39,350 nucleotides of DNA from Vibrio atypicus. GTDB taxonomy: Bacteria; Pseudomonadota; Gammaproteobacteria; Enterobacterales; Vibrionaceae. Shown in pieces: positions 17,682 through 28,217 of the stretch. The notes beneath the pieces were generated by a model, which was not told the DNA's origin, did not search any database, and saw only the letters and a list, made by a program, of their open reading frames with translations. Location of the stretch: positions 282,087 to 321,436 of the forward strand of contig NZ_BLID01000006.1 in assembly GCF_009811315.1 (NCBI RefSeq). Direction: 5' to 3'. Both the position numbers and the translations under genes were made by a program. Position 1 is the stretch's first letter, and each line of letters begins with the position of its first letter.

Positions 17682-20258
17682 TTAGTTCGCAACGATGTTC
17701 AGAAGTTTGCCAGGAACGAAGATAACTTTACGAATTGTTAGGCCATCTAGGAATTTCTTAGCGTTTTCATCGTTTAGACCAAGCTCACGAACTTGCTCTT
17801 CTGTTGCATCTGCAGCAACCGTTAGTTTCGCACGTAGCTTACCGTTGATCATAACAACGATAGTCTTTTCGTCTTCGACTAGCGCTTTCTCATCGAATGT
17901 TGGCCATGATGCTGAATCAACATCAGACTCGCCCAGAGCAATCCACATTTCGTAAGAGATGTGAGGAGTCATTGGGTAAAGCATGCGAACAACTGCTTTT
18001 AGTGCTTCATCAAGAATTGCGCGATCTTGCGCAGACTCTTGAGGCGCTTTTGCCAGTTTGTTCATCAGTTCCATGATTGCAGCAATCGCGGTGTTGAACG
18101 TTTGACGACGACCAATATCGTCTGTCACTTTCGCGATGGTTTTGTGTACGTCGCGGCGAAGTGCTTTTTGGTCACCAGACAGTGCAGCTGCATCAACAGC
18201 TTCAGCTGCGCCTTTTGATGAGTGTGCGTGAACCAGTTTCCATACACGCTTCAGGAAGCGGTTTGCACCTTCAACGCCAGATTCTTGCCATTCAAGCGTC
18301 ATGTCCGCTGGAGATGCGAACATCATGAATAGACGTACTGTATCTGCGCCGTACTTATCAACCATCTCTTGAGGGTCGATACCGTTGTTTTTTGACTTAG
18401 ACATTTTGATCATGCCTGAGTGCTCAACGTTACGACCTTTATTGTCGACCGCTTTCTCGATGCGACCTTTGCCGTCACGCTCAACCGTTACGTCAGTCGG
18501 AGCGATCCATTCTTTAGTGCCTTTTTCGTTCTCGTGGTAGAACGCGTCAGCTAGTACCATGCCTTGACATAGAAGCTGTTTGAACGGCTCGTCAGACGTT
18601 ACGTAACCTGCGTCACGTAGTAGTTTGTGGAAGAAGCGAGAGTACAATAGGTGCATACAAGCGTGCTCGATACCACCAACGTACTGGTCTACTGGCAACC
18701 AGTAGTTTGCTTTTTCTGGATCTAGGATATCGTCAGCTTGTGGTGAACAGTAACGTGCGTAGTACCAAGAAGATTCCATGAACGTATCGAAGGTGTCTGT
18801 TTCACGTAGAGCAGGCTCACCATTGAAGGTTGTCTTCGCCCATTCTTTGTCAGCTTTGATTGGGCTTGTTACGCCATCCATCACGACATCTTCTGGAAGA
18901 ATGACAGGTAGCTGATCTGCTGGTACTGGGTGAACTTCACCATCTTCAGTCGTTACCATTGGGATCGGTGCGCCCCAGTAACGTTGACGAGAAACACCCC
19001 AATCACGTAGACGGAAGTTAACAGTTTTCTTACCTTTACCTTCAGCTTCTAGTTTCGCTGCGATTGCATCGAACGCTTCTTGGAAAGCAAGGCCATCGAA
19101 TTCACCAGAATCAAATAGTACGCCTTTCTCAGTGTAAGCCGCTTCAGAAATATCTAGCTCGCTGCCATCTTCTGGCTTGATAACTGGAATGATGTCGATG
19201 CCGTACTTAGTCGCGAATTCGTAGTCACGCTGGTCGTGAGCTGGAACCGCCATTACCGCACCTGTGCCGTAATCCATAAGAACGAAGTTTGCTACGTAAA
19301 CAGGAACAACACGACCGTTAAGAGGGTGAATAGCGGTTAGACCCGTATCCATGCCTTTCTTTTCCATCGTTGCCAGTTCAGCTTCAGCAACTTTGGTGTT
19401 GCGACACTCATCTACGAATGCAGCAAGTTCAGGGTTGTTCTGAGACGCTTTCTCTGCAAGCGGGTGACCTGCAGCGATGCCCACGTAAGAAACACCCATT
19501 AATGTGTCTGGACGCGTTGTGTAAACTTCTAGAGGTGCTTCTTCACCGTTTACAGCGAAAGATAGTTCGACACCTTCAGAACGACCAATCCAGTTGCGCT
19601 GCATGGTCTTAACCATTTCAGGCCAACCTTCTAGGTTGTCTAGATCGTCAAGTAGCTCTTGAGCGTATTCTGTGATTTTAATGAACCACTGAGGAATTTT
19701 CTTTTGCTCTACTGGAGTATCACAACGCCAGCAGCAGCCATCTTCAACCTGCTCGTTTGCAAGAACCGTTTGGTCATTAGGACACCAGTTAACTGAAGAG
19801 GTCTTTTTGTATACTAGGCCTTTGTTGTAAAGCTTAGTGAAGAACTCTTGTTCCCAGCGGTAGTATTCAGGTGTACAGGTCGCGAATTCACGGTTCCAGT
19901 CGTAACCAAAACCAAGCAGCTTAAGTTGGTTCTTCATGTACTCAATGTTTTCGTAAGTCCATGGCGCCGGTGCAGTGTTATTTTTTACTGCTGCGTTCTC
20001 TGCTGGTAGGCCGAATGCGTCCCAACCGATAGGTTGCATAACGTTTTTGCCTTGAAGACGTTGGAAACGAGATACCACATCACCGATGGTGTAGTTACGC
20101 ACGTGACCCATGTGCAGTCGACCACTTGGGTAAGGAAACATAGAAAGACAGTAGAATTTTTCTTTGTTTGGGTCTTCACTTACAACGAAGGTCTCGCTGT
20201 TATCCCAGTGTTGTTGAACCTTTTGTTCAATCTCTTGCGGGTTATATTGTTCTTGCAT
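17682..20258 (-). CDS. leuS: Leucyl-tRNA synthetase
   Basis: This class I aminoacyl-tRNA synthetase charges tRNA-Leu. The 858 residues match the E. coli enzyme (860). The HIGH signature is His49-Met-Gly-His52 in [15 protein letters not shown], and the KMSKS signature spans Lys618-Ser622 in [12 protein letters not shown]. The inserted CP1 editing domain has the Thr-rich editing motif [19 protein letters not shown] and the Asp-containing [17 protein letters not shown]. The [15 protein letters not shown] block is also present. It stands alone, with a terminator after it and a divergent zinc-ribbon gene upstream. Confidence 0.99.
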   Translation of the reverse strand: MQEQYNPQEIEQKVQQHWDNSETFVVSEDPNKEKFYCLSMFPYPSGRLHMGHVRNYTIGDVVSRFQRLQGKNVMQPIGWDAFGLPAENAAVKNNTAPAPWTYENIEYMKNQLKLLGFGYDWNREFATCTPEYYRWEQEFFTKLYNKGLVYKKTSSVNWCPNDQTVLANEQVEDGCCWRCDTPVEQKKIPQWFIKITEYAQELLDDLDNLEGWPEMVKTMQRNWIGRSEGVELSFAVNGEEAPLEVYTTRPDTLMGVSYVGIAAGHPLAEKASQNNPELAAFVDECRNTKVAEAELATMEKKGMDTGLTAIHPLNGRVVPVYVANFVLMDYGTGAVMAVPAHDQRDYEFATKYGIDIIPVIKPEDGSELDISEAAYTEKGVLFDSGEFDGLAFQEAFDAIAAKLEAEGKGKKTVNFRLRDWGVSRQRYWGAPIPMVTTEDGEVHPVPADQLPVILPEDVVMDGVTSPIKADKEWAKTTFNGEPALRETDTFDTFMESSWYYARYCSPQADDILDPEKANYWLPVDQYVGGIEHACMHLLYSRFFHKLLRDAGYVTSDEPFKQLLCQGMVLADAFYHENEKGTKEWIAPTDVTVERDGKGRIEKAVDNKGRNVEHSGMIKMSKSKNNGIDPQEMVDKYGADTVRLFMMFASPADMTLEWQESGVEGANRFLKRVWKLVHAHSSKGAAEAVDAAALSGDQKALRRDVHKTIAKVTDDIGRRQTFNTAIAAIMELMNKLAKAPQESAQDRAILDEALKAVVRMLYPMTPHISYEMWIALGESDVDSASWPTFDEKALVEDEKTIVVMINGKLRAKLTVAADATEEQVRELGLNDENAKKFLDGLTIRKVIFVPGKLLNIVAN

Positions 20259-20448
20259 CGATGGTATCCGGTTATCTTGGAATTTGTGAGTTCGGTTAGA
20301 ACAGACTTTAATAGATCGTCATAGAATACCTAAAGGAGAGGGGCACAACAATAGCCAATACCCACTCAAATCACGTAAAGATGGTGATGTTTATTGACTT
20401 TAGATGGCTATATGAATTTGCATCAGTGAATCATAAAGGAGGTCAGCG

Positions 20449-20919
20449 ATGCCAAAACGCAAAGCGGGTTACGAGGAGATGTTTGAAGATGTCGTTGAGG
20501 CATTGAAGCATAGCCCCGATGAAGTTAACCAGGTTTTCGAAACCTCTGGAAAGGTTGTGGATGCAGCCAATGACATGACGAAAGATGAACTGGCGCTTGT
20601 TTCAGCTTACGTTAAGTCTGATTTAAAAGAGTTTTCGCAAAACTACGAAGAGTCCAAAGGTGGTCCTTTTTACTTGATGATTGCCGATTCAATCTGGCAA
20701 GGTTTACTTGAAATTACCGATAGAACCAAAGTGGAATGGGTTGAGTTGTTTGCTGATCTTGAGCACCAAGGTTTGTATCAAGCCGGAGAGGTGATAGGTT
20801 TAGGTGTACTCATTTGTGATGATTGCGGCCATAAAACAGAGTACAACCACCCAACAGTGATCATTCCTTGTACCAAATGTGGCTGTAAGGGCTTTAGTCG
20901 ACAGCCATTGAAACCTTAG
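20449..20919 (+). CDS. Zinc ribbon-containing protein, DUF1451 (YbeL-like)
   Basis: This soluble 156-residue protein has an acidic helical N-terminal part (YEEMFEDVVEALKHSPDEV) and a C-terminal zinc ribbon with two pairs of cysteines, CDDC and CTKC, 22 residues apart. It matches the DUF1451 family, to which E. coli YbeL belongs; the function is unknown. The start has an unusually strong ribosome-binding site, AAGGAGGT (20436-20443), 5 bases before the ATG. It is divergent from leuS across 190 bases and converges on lnt. E. coli ybeL also lies next to leuS, so the linkage is conserved. Confidence 0.9.
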   Translation: MPKRKAGYEEMFEDVVEALKHSPDEVNQVFETSGKVVDAANDMTKDELALVSAYVKSDLKEFSQNYEESKGGPFYLMIADSIWQGLLEITDRTKVEWVELFADLEHQGLYQAGEVIGLGVLICDDCGHKTEYNHPTVIIPCTKCGCKGFSRQPLKP

Positions 20920-20931
20920 TCAATGAGCAGC

Positions 20932-21027
20932 ATCATTCCCTAGACCGAAGTATGAGGGAATTGGGCATCTTTTTAAAAGCTCCGCTCGCCTCAAGAGTTC
21001 TTCAACTCACTCGCTCTCGAGGATGAC
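20932..21027. repeat. Intergenic repeat, full-length copy
   Basis: This element of about 96 bases begins ATCATTCCCTAGA and ends GAGGATGAC, so its ends are roughly inverted (TCATTCC versus GTCATCC on the other strand). Its left half matches 4657-4672 and 7140-7170, and its right end matches 7186-7191. It is placed just before a terminator, as are the other two copies. No open frame is present. It looks like a degenerate non-coding intergenic repeat of the kind common in vibrios; I cannot name the family. Confidence 0.55.
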
Positions 21028-21033
21028 AAAAAC

Positions 21034-21063
21034 AAAAAGGGTGACATTCTCATGTCACCCTTT
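21034..21063. terminator. Bidirectional terminator between DUF1451 gene and lnt
   Basis: AAAGGGTGACAT (21036-21047) and ATGTCACCCTTT (21052-21063) form a perfect 12-bp stem with a TCTC loop. The minus-strand tail reads TTTTTGTTTTTG and is strong; the plus-strand run is only TTT. It mainly serves lnt, 7 bases past its stop. Confidence 0.9.
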
Positions 21064-21069
21064 AGCTAT

Positions 21070-22578
21070 CTAATCTCTTAATCTGAAGCCTATTACTAAG
21101 CTCAATGCTACCCATATATACAATGGCCAAGTGCCTACTTGGCGGTAAGGGGTTTGGCCAATAGTCGAAACGATCTCAGTTCGAAGTACGCCGGTTTCAA
21201 ATTGGGGTATTTGAGCCACGACATTACCTTGGTAGTCAGTGACCGCCGTTACTCCGTTATTGGTTGAGCGAATAACAGGCTTTCCAAGTTCAAGAGCACG
21301 CATACGAGCGATTTCCATATGCTGAAGTGGGCCAATTGAACTACCAAACCAAGCATCATTCGAGAGCGTTAAGATAAAATCGGTTTCATCGTTAACATTC
21401 TGACGGACTTGCTCGTTGAAGATGATTTCGTAACAGAGCGCTGGTGCCATCTGTTTGCCATTGGCGTCGATGTTTGGCTGAACAAAATCCCCACGACTGA
21501 ATGAAGACATGGGCAAGTTAAAGAAGGGGGCAAGCGGCCTCAAAATGGTTTCAAACGGTACAAATTCCCCAAACGGTAGTAGGTGATGTTTGTGGTAACG
21601 CTGATTCATGTCATAGCTGTAATCGCCATATGCTGTGTCACCTACGGTTAAGATGCTGTTGTAAAACTTTCTATCTTCCCCTTGGTTGACGACACCAGTA
21701 ATGACCGCGCTATGATTTAGCTTTGCTGCGGAATCTAGGTTTCGCAGAAAAGCTGAGATCTCAAACTCAAACGCAGGAATTGCAGCCTCTGGCCAGATGA
21801 TGATATCCGCATCCCAGTTCTCACGAGTTAGATCGGTATATTTCATGATGGTTGGCCAGCGTTGACTCGGCAGCCATTTTAACTCTTGGGCAATATTGCC
21901 TTGAATCAGTGCGACCTTAGTGGTGCTTTCTGGATTAGGAGTAACCCAAGATGCAGCATTTAGCCCATACCCTGCAGAAAATATCACAACAGGAATTAGC
22001 AAGTGTAACCACTGGCGATGTAAAGCGGCATATGTGAAGGCGCCAGCACTCAAGATTAATAAGAAAGTAAGTAGCTCTACACCACCAAGAGGCGCAAAGT
22101 TAGCTAATGGGCTTTCAATCTGACTGTATCCGAGCCATAGCCAAGGGAAGCCTGTCATCACCCATCCACGTAACCAATCAGTGATTAACCACAGCACAGG
22201 TGCAATTAACAGAAAGCGGACTCGGTTTGATTGTGGAAAAAAACGATTGAGGCTCCAACAGAATAGAGCGGAATAGATCGCAAGGTAGCCGATTAGCATT
22301 GTCATTAAGAATACGCTGGCTATTTTTGGCATACCGCCGAAGTTATCAATGCTGATATGAACCCAGCTAATACCTGTGGCGAATTGACCTATTCCCCAAG
22401 CGTAACCAATCCATAGCGCGCGTTTTGCACTTTGGTTGTGAATCAATAGCAAGAGTAGGGCTGGGGTTGCAATGGCAAGTGGCCAAAGCTGATAAGGGGC
22501 AAAAGCAAGGGTAGTTATCGCGCCAACAAAAACGGCCGCGAGCGGCCGTTTTAGGCGATGAAAAAGAGTATTTATCAT
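21070..22578 (-). CDS. lnt: Apolipoprotein N-acyltransferase
   Basis: Lnt is an inner-membrane enzyme that adds the third acyl chain to lipoproteins, the last step before Lol sorting. The N-terminal third holds six or more hydrophobic segments, followed by a periplasmic nitrilase-like domain. The Glu-Lys-Cys triad is visible as [22 protein letters not shown] (Lys just upstream region, YHKHHLL) and [10 protein letters not shown]. One C-terminal TM segment ends the protein. I chose the ATG at 22578 ([12 protein letters not shown], 502 residues); an ATG at 22602 adds eight residues and cannot be excluded, as neither has a clear ribosome-binding site. It is downstream of corC in the ybeZ-ybeY-corC-lnt series. 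Confidence 0.97.
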   Translation of the reverse strand: MINTLFHRLKRPLAAVFVGAITTLAFAPYQLWPLAIATPALLLLLIHNQSAKRALWIGYAWGIGQFATGISWVHISIDNFGGMPKIASVFLMTMLIGYLAIYSALFCWSLNRFFPQSNRVRFLLIAPVLWLITDWLRGWVMTGFPWLWLGYSQIESPLANFAPLGGVELLTFLLILSAGAFTYAALHRQWLHLLIPVVIFSAGYGLNAASWVTPNPESTTKVALIQGNIAQELKWLPSQRWPTIMKYTDLTRENWDADIIIWPEAAIPAFEFEISAFLRNLDSAAKLNHSAVITGVVNQGEDRKFYNSILTVGDTAYGDYSYDMNQRYHKHHLLPFGEFVPFETILRPLAPFFNLPMSSFSRGDFVQPNIDANGKQMAPALCYEIIFNEQVRQNVNDETDFILTLSNDAWFGSSIGPLQHMEIARMRALELGKPVIRSTNNGVTAVTDYQGNVVAQIPQFETGVLRTEIVSTIGQTPYRQVGTWPLYIWVALSLVIGFRLRD

Positions 22579-22617
22579 CGTTGTCTTTTCTGAATATCCC
22601 ATTAATGGGAATTAGCG

Positions 22618-23517
22618 TTACTCTTCGGCAGGTTCCGGAAGAGACTCCACGTCGGGAATGGTTACTTGAAGTTGTAACACGCGACGGTTATCCGCAGAGG
22701 TAACTTTGAAGCTGTAATGTTCGATCTCAATCACTTCACCGCGTGAAGGTAGGTGACCAAACGCTGTCATTACCATGCCGCCCACTGTATCTACTTCATC
22801 ATCACTGAATGAAGTGTTGAAGGTGTCGTTAAACTCTTCAATGGTGGTTAGCGCTTTTACTGCGAAGGTGTGCTTGCTGAGCTTGCGAATATCCAGTTCT
22901 TCTTCGTCGTCGAATTCATCTTCGATTTCACCAACGATTTCTTCAAGAATATCTTCGATAGTCACTAGGCCAGAAACGCCACCGAACTCATCTACGACAA
23001 TCGCCATGTGATAACGTTCCTCACGGAACTCTTTAAGTAGACGATCGACGCGTTTACTTTCAGGAACAACGACCGCAGTACGGATCACTTGTTCGATATC
23101 AAATGGAGCACTTTGAGAGCCCAAATATTTAAGTAAGTCCTTCGCTAGCAGAATACCTTCTACATGGTCTTTGTCTTCACTGATAACAGGGTAGCGTGAG
23201 TGCTGAGCATCTGTAATCAAGTGGACTAAAGCGTCAAGATTGTCGCTTCGGTCAACAGTCACCATTTGCGAGCGCGGGATCATAATGTCACGTACACGCA
23301 TTTCAGAGATTTCCATAACGCCTTCGAGCATGTCGCGGGTGTCATGGTCAATCAGGTCATTCTCTTCTGAGTCGCGGAATACTTCCACAAGCTCTTGGCG
23401 ATCTTTAGGTTCACCTTGGAAGAGTTGGCCTAGGCGTCCGAAGAAGGACTTTCTACTCGGACCTTCAGATTTTTCTTTCTTACCTTCTAGAGAGGAGGGC
23501 GAATTGTCTTCGTTCAT
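22618..23517 (-). CDS. corC: CorC/YbeX family CBS-domain protein
   Basis: This soluble 299-residue protein has two CBS domains (about residues 70-185: [18 protein letters not shown] start at [15 protein letters not shown], then [11 protein letters not shown] and [23 protein letters not shown]) and a C-terminal CorC/HlyC transporter-associated domain. Genetics in Salmonella tied CorC to magnesium/cobalt efflux; in E. coli YbeX has been tied to ribosome or rRNA metabolism, which fits its neighbours ybeY and ybeZ. The ATG is preceded by a 63-base gap after ybeY holding two overlapping inverted repeats. Confidence 0.96.
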   Translation of the reverse strand: MNEDNSPSSLEGKKEKSEGPSRKSFFGRLGQLFQGEPKDRQELVEVFRDSEENDLIDHDTRDMLEGVMEISEMRVRDIMIPRSQMVTVDRSDNLDALVHLITDAQHSRYPVISEDKDHVEGILLAKDLLKYLGSQSAPFDIEQVIRTAVVVPESKRVDRLLKEFREERYHMAIVVDEFGGVSGLVTIEDILEEIVGEIEDEFDDEEELDIRKLSKHTFAVKALTTIEEFNDTFNTSFSDDEVDTVGGMVMTAFGHLPSRGEVIEIEHYSFKVTSADNRRVLQLQVTIPDVESLPEPAEE

Positions 23518-23536
23518 TGTTTCTCAATTAAGTAAC

Positions 23537-23562
23537 GCTATCAGATGTGTGATAGCACACGT
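23537..23562 (-). other. Two overlapping inverted repeats before corC
   Basis: GCTATCA (23537-23543) pairs with TGATAGC (23550-23556). GTGTG (23547-23551) pairs with CACAC (23556-23560). The two hairpins share bases 23550-23556, so an RNA cannot form both at once. They lie 20-45 bases upstream of the corC start. The pairing is seen; a regulatory role is inference. Confidence 0.5.
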
Positions 23563-23580
23563 AAGCTTAGTATCGAGTAC

Positions 23581-24048
23581 TTAGCTTTGTTTTTCAGCTA
23601 AATAGGGGTCTTCAAAACCCATACCTTGCATGATTTCTGTTTCGAGGGATTCCATCTCTTCAGCTTCATCATCCTCAATATGATCATAACCTAGCAGATG
23701 CAAGCTGCCATGTACAACCATATGCGCCCAATGTGCCATTAGAGGCTTTTCTTGCTCGATAGCTTCACGTTCAACCACTTGGCGACAAATAATAAGGTCA
23801 CCCAGTAAGTCAATCTCCATTCCAGGAGGCGCTTCAAATGGAAAAGATAGCACGTTAGTCGGCTTATCTTTACCACGGTAATCATGATTGAGTTGTTGAC
23901 TTTCTTCTTCGTCAACCAATCGAATCGTCACTTCAGCTTGCGCTTGAAAGAGAGGGATTGTTTTATCTAGCCAAACTTGGAAATCTGACTCAGATGGCAA
24001 CCCACTCTCTTCTTTGACCGCGAATTGTAAATCGAGTTCGATACTCAT
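23581..24048 (-). CDS. ybeY: Endoribonuclease YbeY
   Basis: YbeY is a single-strand-specific metallo-endoribonuclease that takes part in 16S rRNA 3'-end maturation and ribosome quality control. The 155-residue protein has the zinc motif [11 protein letters not shown] (three His ligands) and the family block [19 protein letters not shown]. It overlaps ybeZ by four bases (ATGA), implying coupled translation. That is the normal ybeZ-ybeY arrangement, and the products interact in E. coli. Confidence 0.98.
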   Translation of the reverse strand: MSIELDLQFAVKEESGLPSESDFQVWLDKTIPLFQAQAEVTIRLVDEEESQQLNHDYRGKDKPTNVLSFPFEAPPGMEIDLLGDLIICRQVVEREAIEQEKPLMAHWAHMVVHGSLHLLGYDHIEDDEAEEMESLETEIMQGMGFEDPYLAEKQS

Positions 24049-25136
24049 GATTCTTTGTTCTCTTTAACTACTTCTACTGATTGAGTTTCAAGTTGCTTCG
24101 CTTCGCGCTCTTCGCGGCGACGCTTTTCATACTCTTTACGCTCTTTTTGATCTTGTGCTTCCCACTTCTCATAAGCGTTAACAATTCGAGCAACCACAGG
24201 GTGGCGAACGACATCGTCAGACTGGAAGAAGTTAAAGCTAATCTCATCCACTTCGCTCAGTACTTCAATAGCATGACGTAGGCCAGACTTCGCACCGCGC
24301 GGTAAATCTATTTGAGTAACGTCACCGGTGATCACCGCGCGAGAATTAAAACCAATACGCGTCAGGAACATTTTCATCTGCTCGACTGTCGTGTTTTGGC
24401 TTTCATCTAGAATGATAAAGGCGTCATTTAGAGTGCGTCCGCGCATGTAAGCCAGTGGTGCAACTTCGATAACGTTACGCTCAATCAGCTTTTCAACTTT
24501 TTCAAAGCCTAACATCTCAAACAATGCATCGTATAGTGGACGAAGGTATGGGTCGACTTTCTGACTTAAATCACCAGGCAGGAAGCCAAGCTTTTCACCG
24601 GCCTCTACAGCTGGGCGTGTCAGTAGGATTCGGCGAATCTCTTGACGCTCTAATGCATCAACTGCAGCTGCAACCGCAAGGTAAGTTTTACCGGTACCCG
24701 CAGGGCCAATACCAAAAGAGATATCATGAGTGACCATATTAACCAAGTATTGAGCTTGGTTTGGTGTACGAGGCTTGATGACACCTTTTTTGGTCTTAAT
24801 AAACACCTCTTTACCGTGCTCAATATTCGACTCAAGGTTTTGCTCAAGGACACCAGTTTCTTTGATCGCAAGATGAATTTCATCAGGCTCAACATCAGGA
24901 ATGTTGCCCCGAATAGGCGCTGTGTTTACGTAAAGCGTTTTAATGATTTCAAGCGCAGCTGCTGATGTGTGCGGTTTACCTACGATGGTAAAGAAGTTGC
25001 CACGGTAGCTGATTTCAACGCCTAATCGACGCTCTAGGTGTTTAATATTGTCATCGAAAGGACCGCAAAGACTCGCTAGGCGGCGATTGTCCGAAGGTTC
25101 TAGATTGATTTCTAGAGTAACGATTTTATTGCTCAA
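24045..25136 (-). CDS. ybeZ: PhoH-like ATPase YbeZ
   Basis: YbeZ is a cytosolic NTPase of the PhoH family that binds YbeY and is thought to aid RNA processing. Walker A is [19 protein letters not shown], Walker B is [12 protein letters not shown]. The N-terminal KH-like region carries [20 protein letters not shown], and the protein aligns with E. coli YbeZ throughout. The start is a TTG (25136) with GAGAGG upstream and no nearer ATG. The C-terminal 40 residues form a highly charged helix ([20 protein letters not shown]), which is longer than in E. coli as I recall it. Confidence 0.95.
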   Translation of the reverse strand: MSNKIVTLEINLEPSDNRRLASLCGPFDDNIKHLERRLGVEISYRGNFFTIVGKPHTSAAALEIIKTLYVNTAPIRGNIPDVEPDEIHLAIKETGVLEQNLESNIEHGKEVFIKTKKGVIKPRTPNQAQYLVNMVTHDISFGIGPAGTGKTYLAVAAAVDALERQEIRRILLTRPAVEAGEKLGFLPGDLSQKVDPYLRPLYDALFEMLGFEKVEKLIERNVIEVAPLAYMRGRTLNDAFIILDESQNTTVEQMKMFLTRIGFNSRAVITGDVTQIDLPRGAKSGLRHAIEVLSEVDEISFNFFQSDDVVRHPVVARIVNAYEKWEAQDQKERKEYEKRRREEREAKQLETQSVEVVKENKES

Positions 25137-25162
25137 AGTTGCCTCTCATTATTGACCACTTT

Positions 25163-25191
25163 AAAAGAAGCCCGATTTAGACCGGGCTTCT
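25163..25191 (-). terminator. miaB terminator
   Basis: AGAAGCCCG and CGGGCTTCT form a 9-bp stem around an eight-base loop. The minus-strand tail is TTTTAA. It lies about 75 bases past the miaB stop and 27 bases before the ybeZ start, and may be leaky. Confidence 0.75.
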
Positions 25192-25267
25192 AATGGTTAA
25201 CTATACCTATTTCTAAGATGGTCACTTAGTGAGGTATTTTCAAGCTTATAACGACTAAGAGTGCGAA

Positions 25268-26692
25268 TTAAGGCGTAAAGGTTGCTACACCTAGCTCATC
25301 TTCACGTTTTGTTTTCGCCATCATTTGTGTTGGAGAAATCACAGTACGCAGGTCCATATCTTTTTCAGTACGGATAAGCTCACCACGTAATGAGTTCGCA
25401 AATACATCGGTAATTTTAACGTCAACGAATTGGCCGATGAGATCAGCGTTGCCTTCGAAGTTAACCACGCGATTGTTCTCAGTACGAGCACGAAGCTCCA
25501 TTAGGTTCTTCTTAGAAGGACCTTCAACTAATACGCGTTGCTCGGTATCAAGCATCAAACGAGAGTAACGCATCGCTTGCGCGTTGACCGTTTGTTGAAG
25601 CTCGTACAGACGTTCTTTTTTCTCTTGCTCTGGTACATCACATGGGTAATCTGCAGCAGGCGTACCTGGGCGTGGAGAGAAGATAAAGCTAAAGCTCATA
25701 TCAAAATCGACATCTTTGATCAGCTTCATCGTATCTTGGTGATCTTTCGCTGTTTCACCTGGGAAACCAACGATAAAATCAGAGCTGATTTGAATATCAG
25801 GGCGTGCTTTACGTAGCTTACGAATGATCGACTTGTACTCAATCGCAGTGTGAGGACGCTTCATCATAGTTAGAATGCGGTCACTACCACTTTGTACAGG
25901 CAGGTGCAGGAAGCTTACTAGCTCAGGCGTATCTTCGTAGACTGCAATGATGTCGTCAGTAAATTCTAGTGGATGGCTAGTCGTAAAGCGGATACGGTCG
26001 ATACCATCAATTGACGCAACTAGGCGAAGTAACTCAGCAAATGAACAGATGTCGCCATCATGCATAGGACCGCGATAAGCGTTTACGTTTTGACCAAGTA
26101 GGTTAACTTCACGTACCCCTTGATCAGCTAGCTGAGCGATTTCGAATAGAACATCGTCCATTGGACGACTAACTTCTTCGCCACGAGTGTAAGGTACAAC
26201 ACAGTACGTACAGTACTTAGAGCAGCCTTCCATAATAGAAACGAATGCGGTTGCTCCTTCAGCGCGAGGCTCAGGTAGGCTGTCAAACTTTTCAATTTCA
26301 GGGAATGAAATGTCCATCACTGGCGCTTCATTTGATTGAGACTGTTTGATCATCTCTGGTAGGCGATGCAGTGTCTGAGGGCCAAAAATTACGTCTACAA
26401 ACGGCGCGCGTTCGCGGATATGGTCACCTTCTTGAGTCGCTACACAGCCACCAACACCAATCACAACACCAGGTTTTTTATCTTTTAGCGTTTTCCAACG
26501 ACCTAGCTGGTGGAATACCTTCTCTTGCGCTTTTTCACGGATAGAACAGGTATTCAGTAGTAGTACGTCTGCTTCTGCTGGTTCTTCTGTCAGTTCGTAG
26601 CCATTAGCCGCGTTCATAAGATCGGCCATTTTTGATGAATCGTATTCATTCATCTGACAGCCCCAGGTTTTAATTAGCAGTTTTTTACTCAT
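25268..26692 (-). CDS. miaB: tRNA-2-methylthio-N6-dimethylallyladenosine synthase
   Basis: MiaB is a radical-SAM methylthiotransferase that adds a methylthio group to i6A37 in tRNAs reading codons that start with U. The N-terminal MTTase domain holds three cluster cysteines ([25 protein letters not shown]). The radical-SAM motif is [17 protein letters not shown]-terminal TRAM domain (about residues 380-445) follows. The length of 474 residues is the same as in E. coli. It substrate-links with the tRNA-Tyr genes here, since tRNA-Tyr reads U-starting codons. It is divergent from ubiF. Confidence 0.99.
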   Translation of the reverse strand: MSKKLLIKTWGCQMNEYDSSKMADLMNAANGYELTEEPAEADVLLLNTCSIREKAQEKVFHQLGRWKTLKDKKPGVVIGVGGCVATQEGDHIRERAPFVDVIFGPQTLHRLPEMIKQSQSNEAPVMDISFPEIEKFDSLPEPRAEGATAFVSIMEGCSKYCTYCVVPYTRGEEVSRPMDDVLFEIAQLADQGVREVNLLGQNVNAYRGPMHDGDICSFAELLRLVASIDGIDRIRFTTSHPLEFTDDIIAVYEDTPELVSFLHLPVQSGSDRILTMMKRPHTAIEYKSIIRKLRKARPDIQISSDFIVGFPGETAKDHQDTMKLIKDVDFDMSFSFIFSPRPGTPAADYPCDVPEQEKKERLYELQQTVNAQAMRYSRLMLDTEQRVLVEGPSKKNLMELRARTENNRVVNFEGNADLIGQFVDVKITDVFANSLRGELIRTEKDMDLRTVISPTQMMAKTKREDELGVATFTP

Positions 26693-26971
26693 GTTGTTCG
26701 CTCGATCGTTAGTTTAAATTAAGGGAGCAAATCGCCCAATATTTCCAGAGAGTCACATAATGTAGTGACCATATTTTAGCCGCCCTCTCGGCGGTAAGCG
26801 GCGTATTGTACTGCTTTCAAAACCACCTGACTAGTGCTGGTGAAAAAACAGTTAAACCCTATGTTGTACAAGGGGTTTGCTTAGATGAACTAAGAGGTTT
26901 TTAGTTACATTTTAGTAATGAAAACGTACAATGAAAAACAGTCAATTAATCAAACAATTGAAGTGCGAAAT
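26693..26971. other. Divergent miaB/ubiF intergenic region
   Basis: No gene is seen. The region holds several dyads: GTCAC-N8-GTGAC (26752-26769), a GC-rich CCGCC/GGCGG hairpin (26780-26794) and AACTAA-N7-TTAGTT (26888-26906), the last being 66-84 bases upstream of the ubiF start. No clear -35/-10 pair could be fixed for either gene. Confidence 0.4.
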
Positions 26972-28150
26972 ATGAGCAAATATGATGTTGCCGTGATCGG
27001 CGGTGGTATGGTGGGCGCAGCCGCAGCGGTAGGGTTTGCCAAGCAAGGTAGACGTGTCCTTTTAGTTGAAGGTAAAGCACCAGAGCCATTTTTCGCTGAC
27101 CAAGCGATGGATATTCGAGTGTCTGCGATCTCAGAACACTCCGTCGAAATACTGAATTCGCTTGGCGCCTGGCAAGCAACATCAGACATGCGAGTATGCC
27201 CCTATCGCCGATTGGAAACTTGGGAGCACCCAGAATGTCGTACTCGATTCCATTCTGATGAATTAGGCATGGAACAGCTTGGTTACATTGTTGAAAACCG
27301 TTTGATTCAGCTTGGTCTTTGGGGGGAGTTTGAACAGTTCGGCAATTTAACATTACGCTGCCCAGATACGCTAGAAAGCCTTGAGTTTGGCGATGAAACG
27401 TTGGTTAAACTCTCGTCTGGTGAAAGCTTTGTTGTTGACCTCGTAGTGGGGGCCGATGGTGCTAATTCCAGAGTTCGTGACCTAGCTGGGATTGGTATCA
27501 CTGCTTGGGATTATCGCCAGCACTGCATGTTAATTAATGTAACCACTGAACTGCCTCAGCAAGATATTACTTGGCAGCAATTCAACCCAACTGGGCCGCG
27601 CTCTTTCTTACCACTGAGTTCATTGACTGTTGATGGGCAAGAAGTAGGGCAAGGTTCATTGGTTTGGTATGACACACCAAAACGTATTAAGCAGCTTTGT
27701 GCGATGACACCAACTCAATTACGCGCAGAGGTTTTGACCCATTTCCCCGCAGAGTTGGGAGAGATTGAAGTGCTACAATATGGCTCTTTTCCACTGACTC
27801 GCCGACATGCTCAAAGCTATATAGCGCAAGGGTGCGTGTTGATTGGGGATTCAGCGCATACCATTAATCCACTGGCGGGGCAGGGCGTGAATCTTGGCTT
27901 TAAAGATGTGGAAGCATTATTGGAAGTCACGGAAGGGCAAGCCCATTTGTCGGCATCTGTACTGAAGCGCTATGAGCGAAAACGTCGCCCTGATAATTTA
28001 TTGATGCAGTCTGGTATGGATTTCTTCTATAAAGGTTTTAGTAACGATTTTGCGCCGCTAAAGTTAGTAAGAAATGCGGCACTGAAAATAGCGGAAAACG
28101 CAGGCCCTTTAAAAACTCAAGTGCTTAAGTATGCCCTCGGCTTAAAGTAA
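26972..28150 (+). CDS. ubiF: Ubiquinone biosynthesis monooxygenase (UbiF type)
   Basis: This FAD-dependent monooxygenase of the UbiH/UbiF/VisC family hydroxylates a ring carbon of the ubiquinone precursor. The N-terminal dinucleotide-binding motif is VAVIGGGMVGAAAAVGFAKQG. The middle motif is GADGANSRVRDLAGI. The FAD-ribityl motif is GDSAHTINPLAGQGVNLGFKD. I chose the ATG at 26972 (MSKYDVAVIGGG), giving 393 residues against 391 in E. coli UbiF; a longer frame from 26918 adds an AT-rich extension. UbiF rather than UbiH is favoured because ubiF adjoins miaB in E. coli too; the exact ring position is inferred. Confidence 0.92.
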   Translation: MSKYDVAVIGGGMVGAAAAVGFAKQGRRVLLVEGKAPEPFFADQAMDIRVSAISEHSVEILNSLGAWQATSDMRVCPYRRLETWEHPECRTRFHSDELGMEQLGYIVENRLIQLGLWGEFEQFGNLTLRCPDTLESLEFGDETLVKLSSGESFVVDLVVGADGANSRVRDLAGIGITAWDYRQHCMLINVTTELPQQDITWQQFNPTGPRSFLPLSSLTVDGQEVGQGSLVWYDTPKRIKQLCAMTPTQLRAEVLTHFPAELGEIEVLQYGSFPLTRRHAQSYIAQGCVLIGDSAHTINPLAGQGVNLGFKDVEALLEVTEGQAHLSASVLKRYERKRRPDNLLMQSGMDFFYKGFSNDFAPLKLVRNAALKIAENAGPLKTQVLKYALGLK

Positions 28151-28170
28151 TCCAATTTTCTTCAGGTAAT

Positions 28171-28197
28171 AAAAACGCAGCCAAGGGCTGCGTTTTT
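28171..28197. terminator. Bidirectional terminator of ubiF and crr
   Basis: AAAAACGCAGCC (28171-28182) and GGCTGCGTTTTT (28186-28197) form a perfect 12-bp stem with an AAG loop and T runs on both strands. It lies between the convergent ubiF and crr genes. Confidence 0.95.
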
Positions 28198-28217
28198 AGT
28201 GTTTGGCTAAGTAAAAA

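Noticed and set aside
23545..23562. CRP site before corC (TGTGCTATCACA)
   Set aside because: The half-sites are four bases apart, not the required spacing (TGTGA-N6-TCACA), so it is better read as an RNA hairpin.
24650..24965. Open frames on both strands within ybeZ
   Set aside because: They overlap the Walker-motif region of a conserved gene and have no independent signals.
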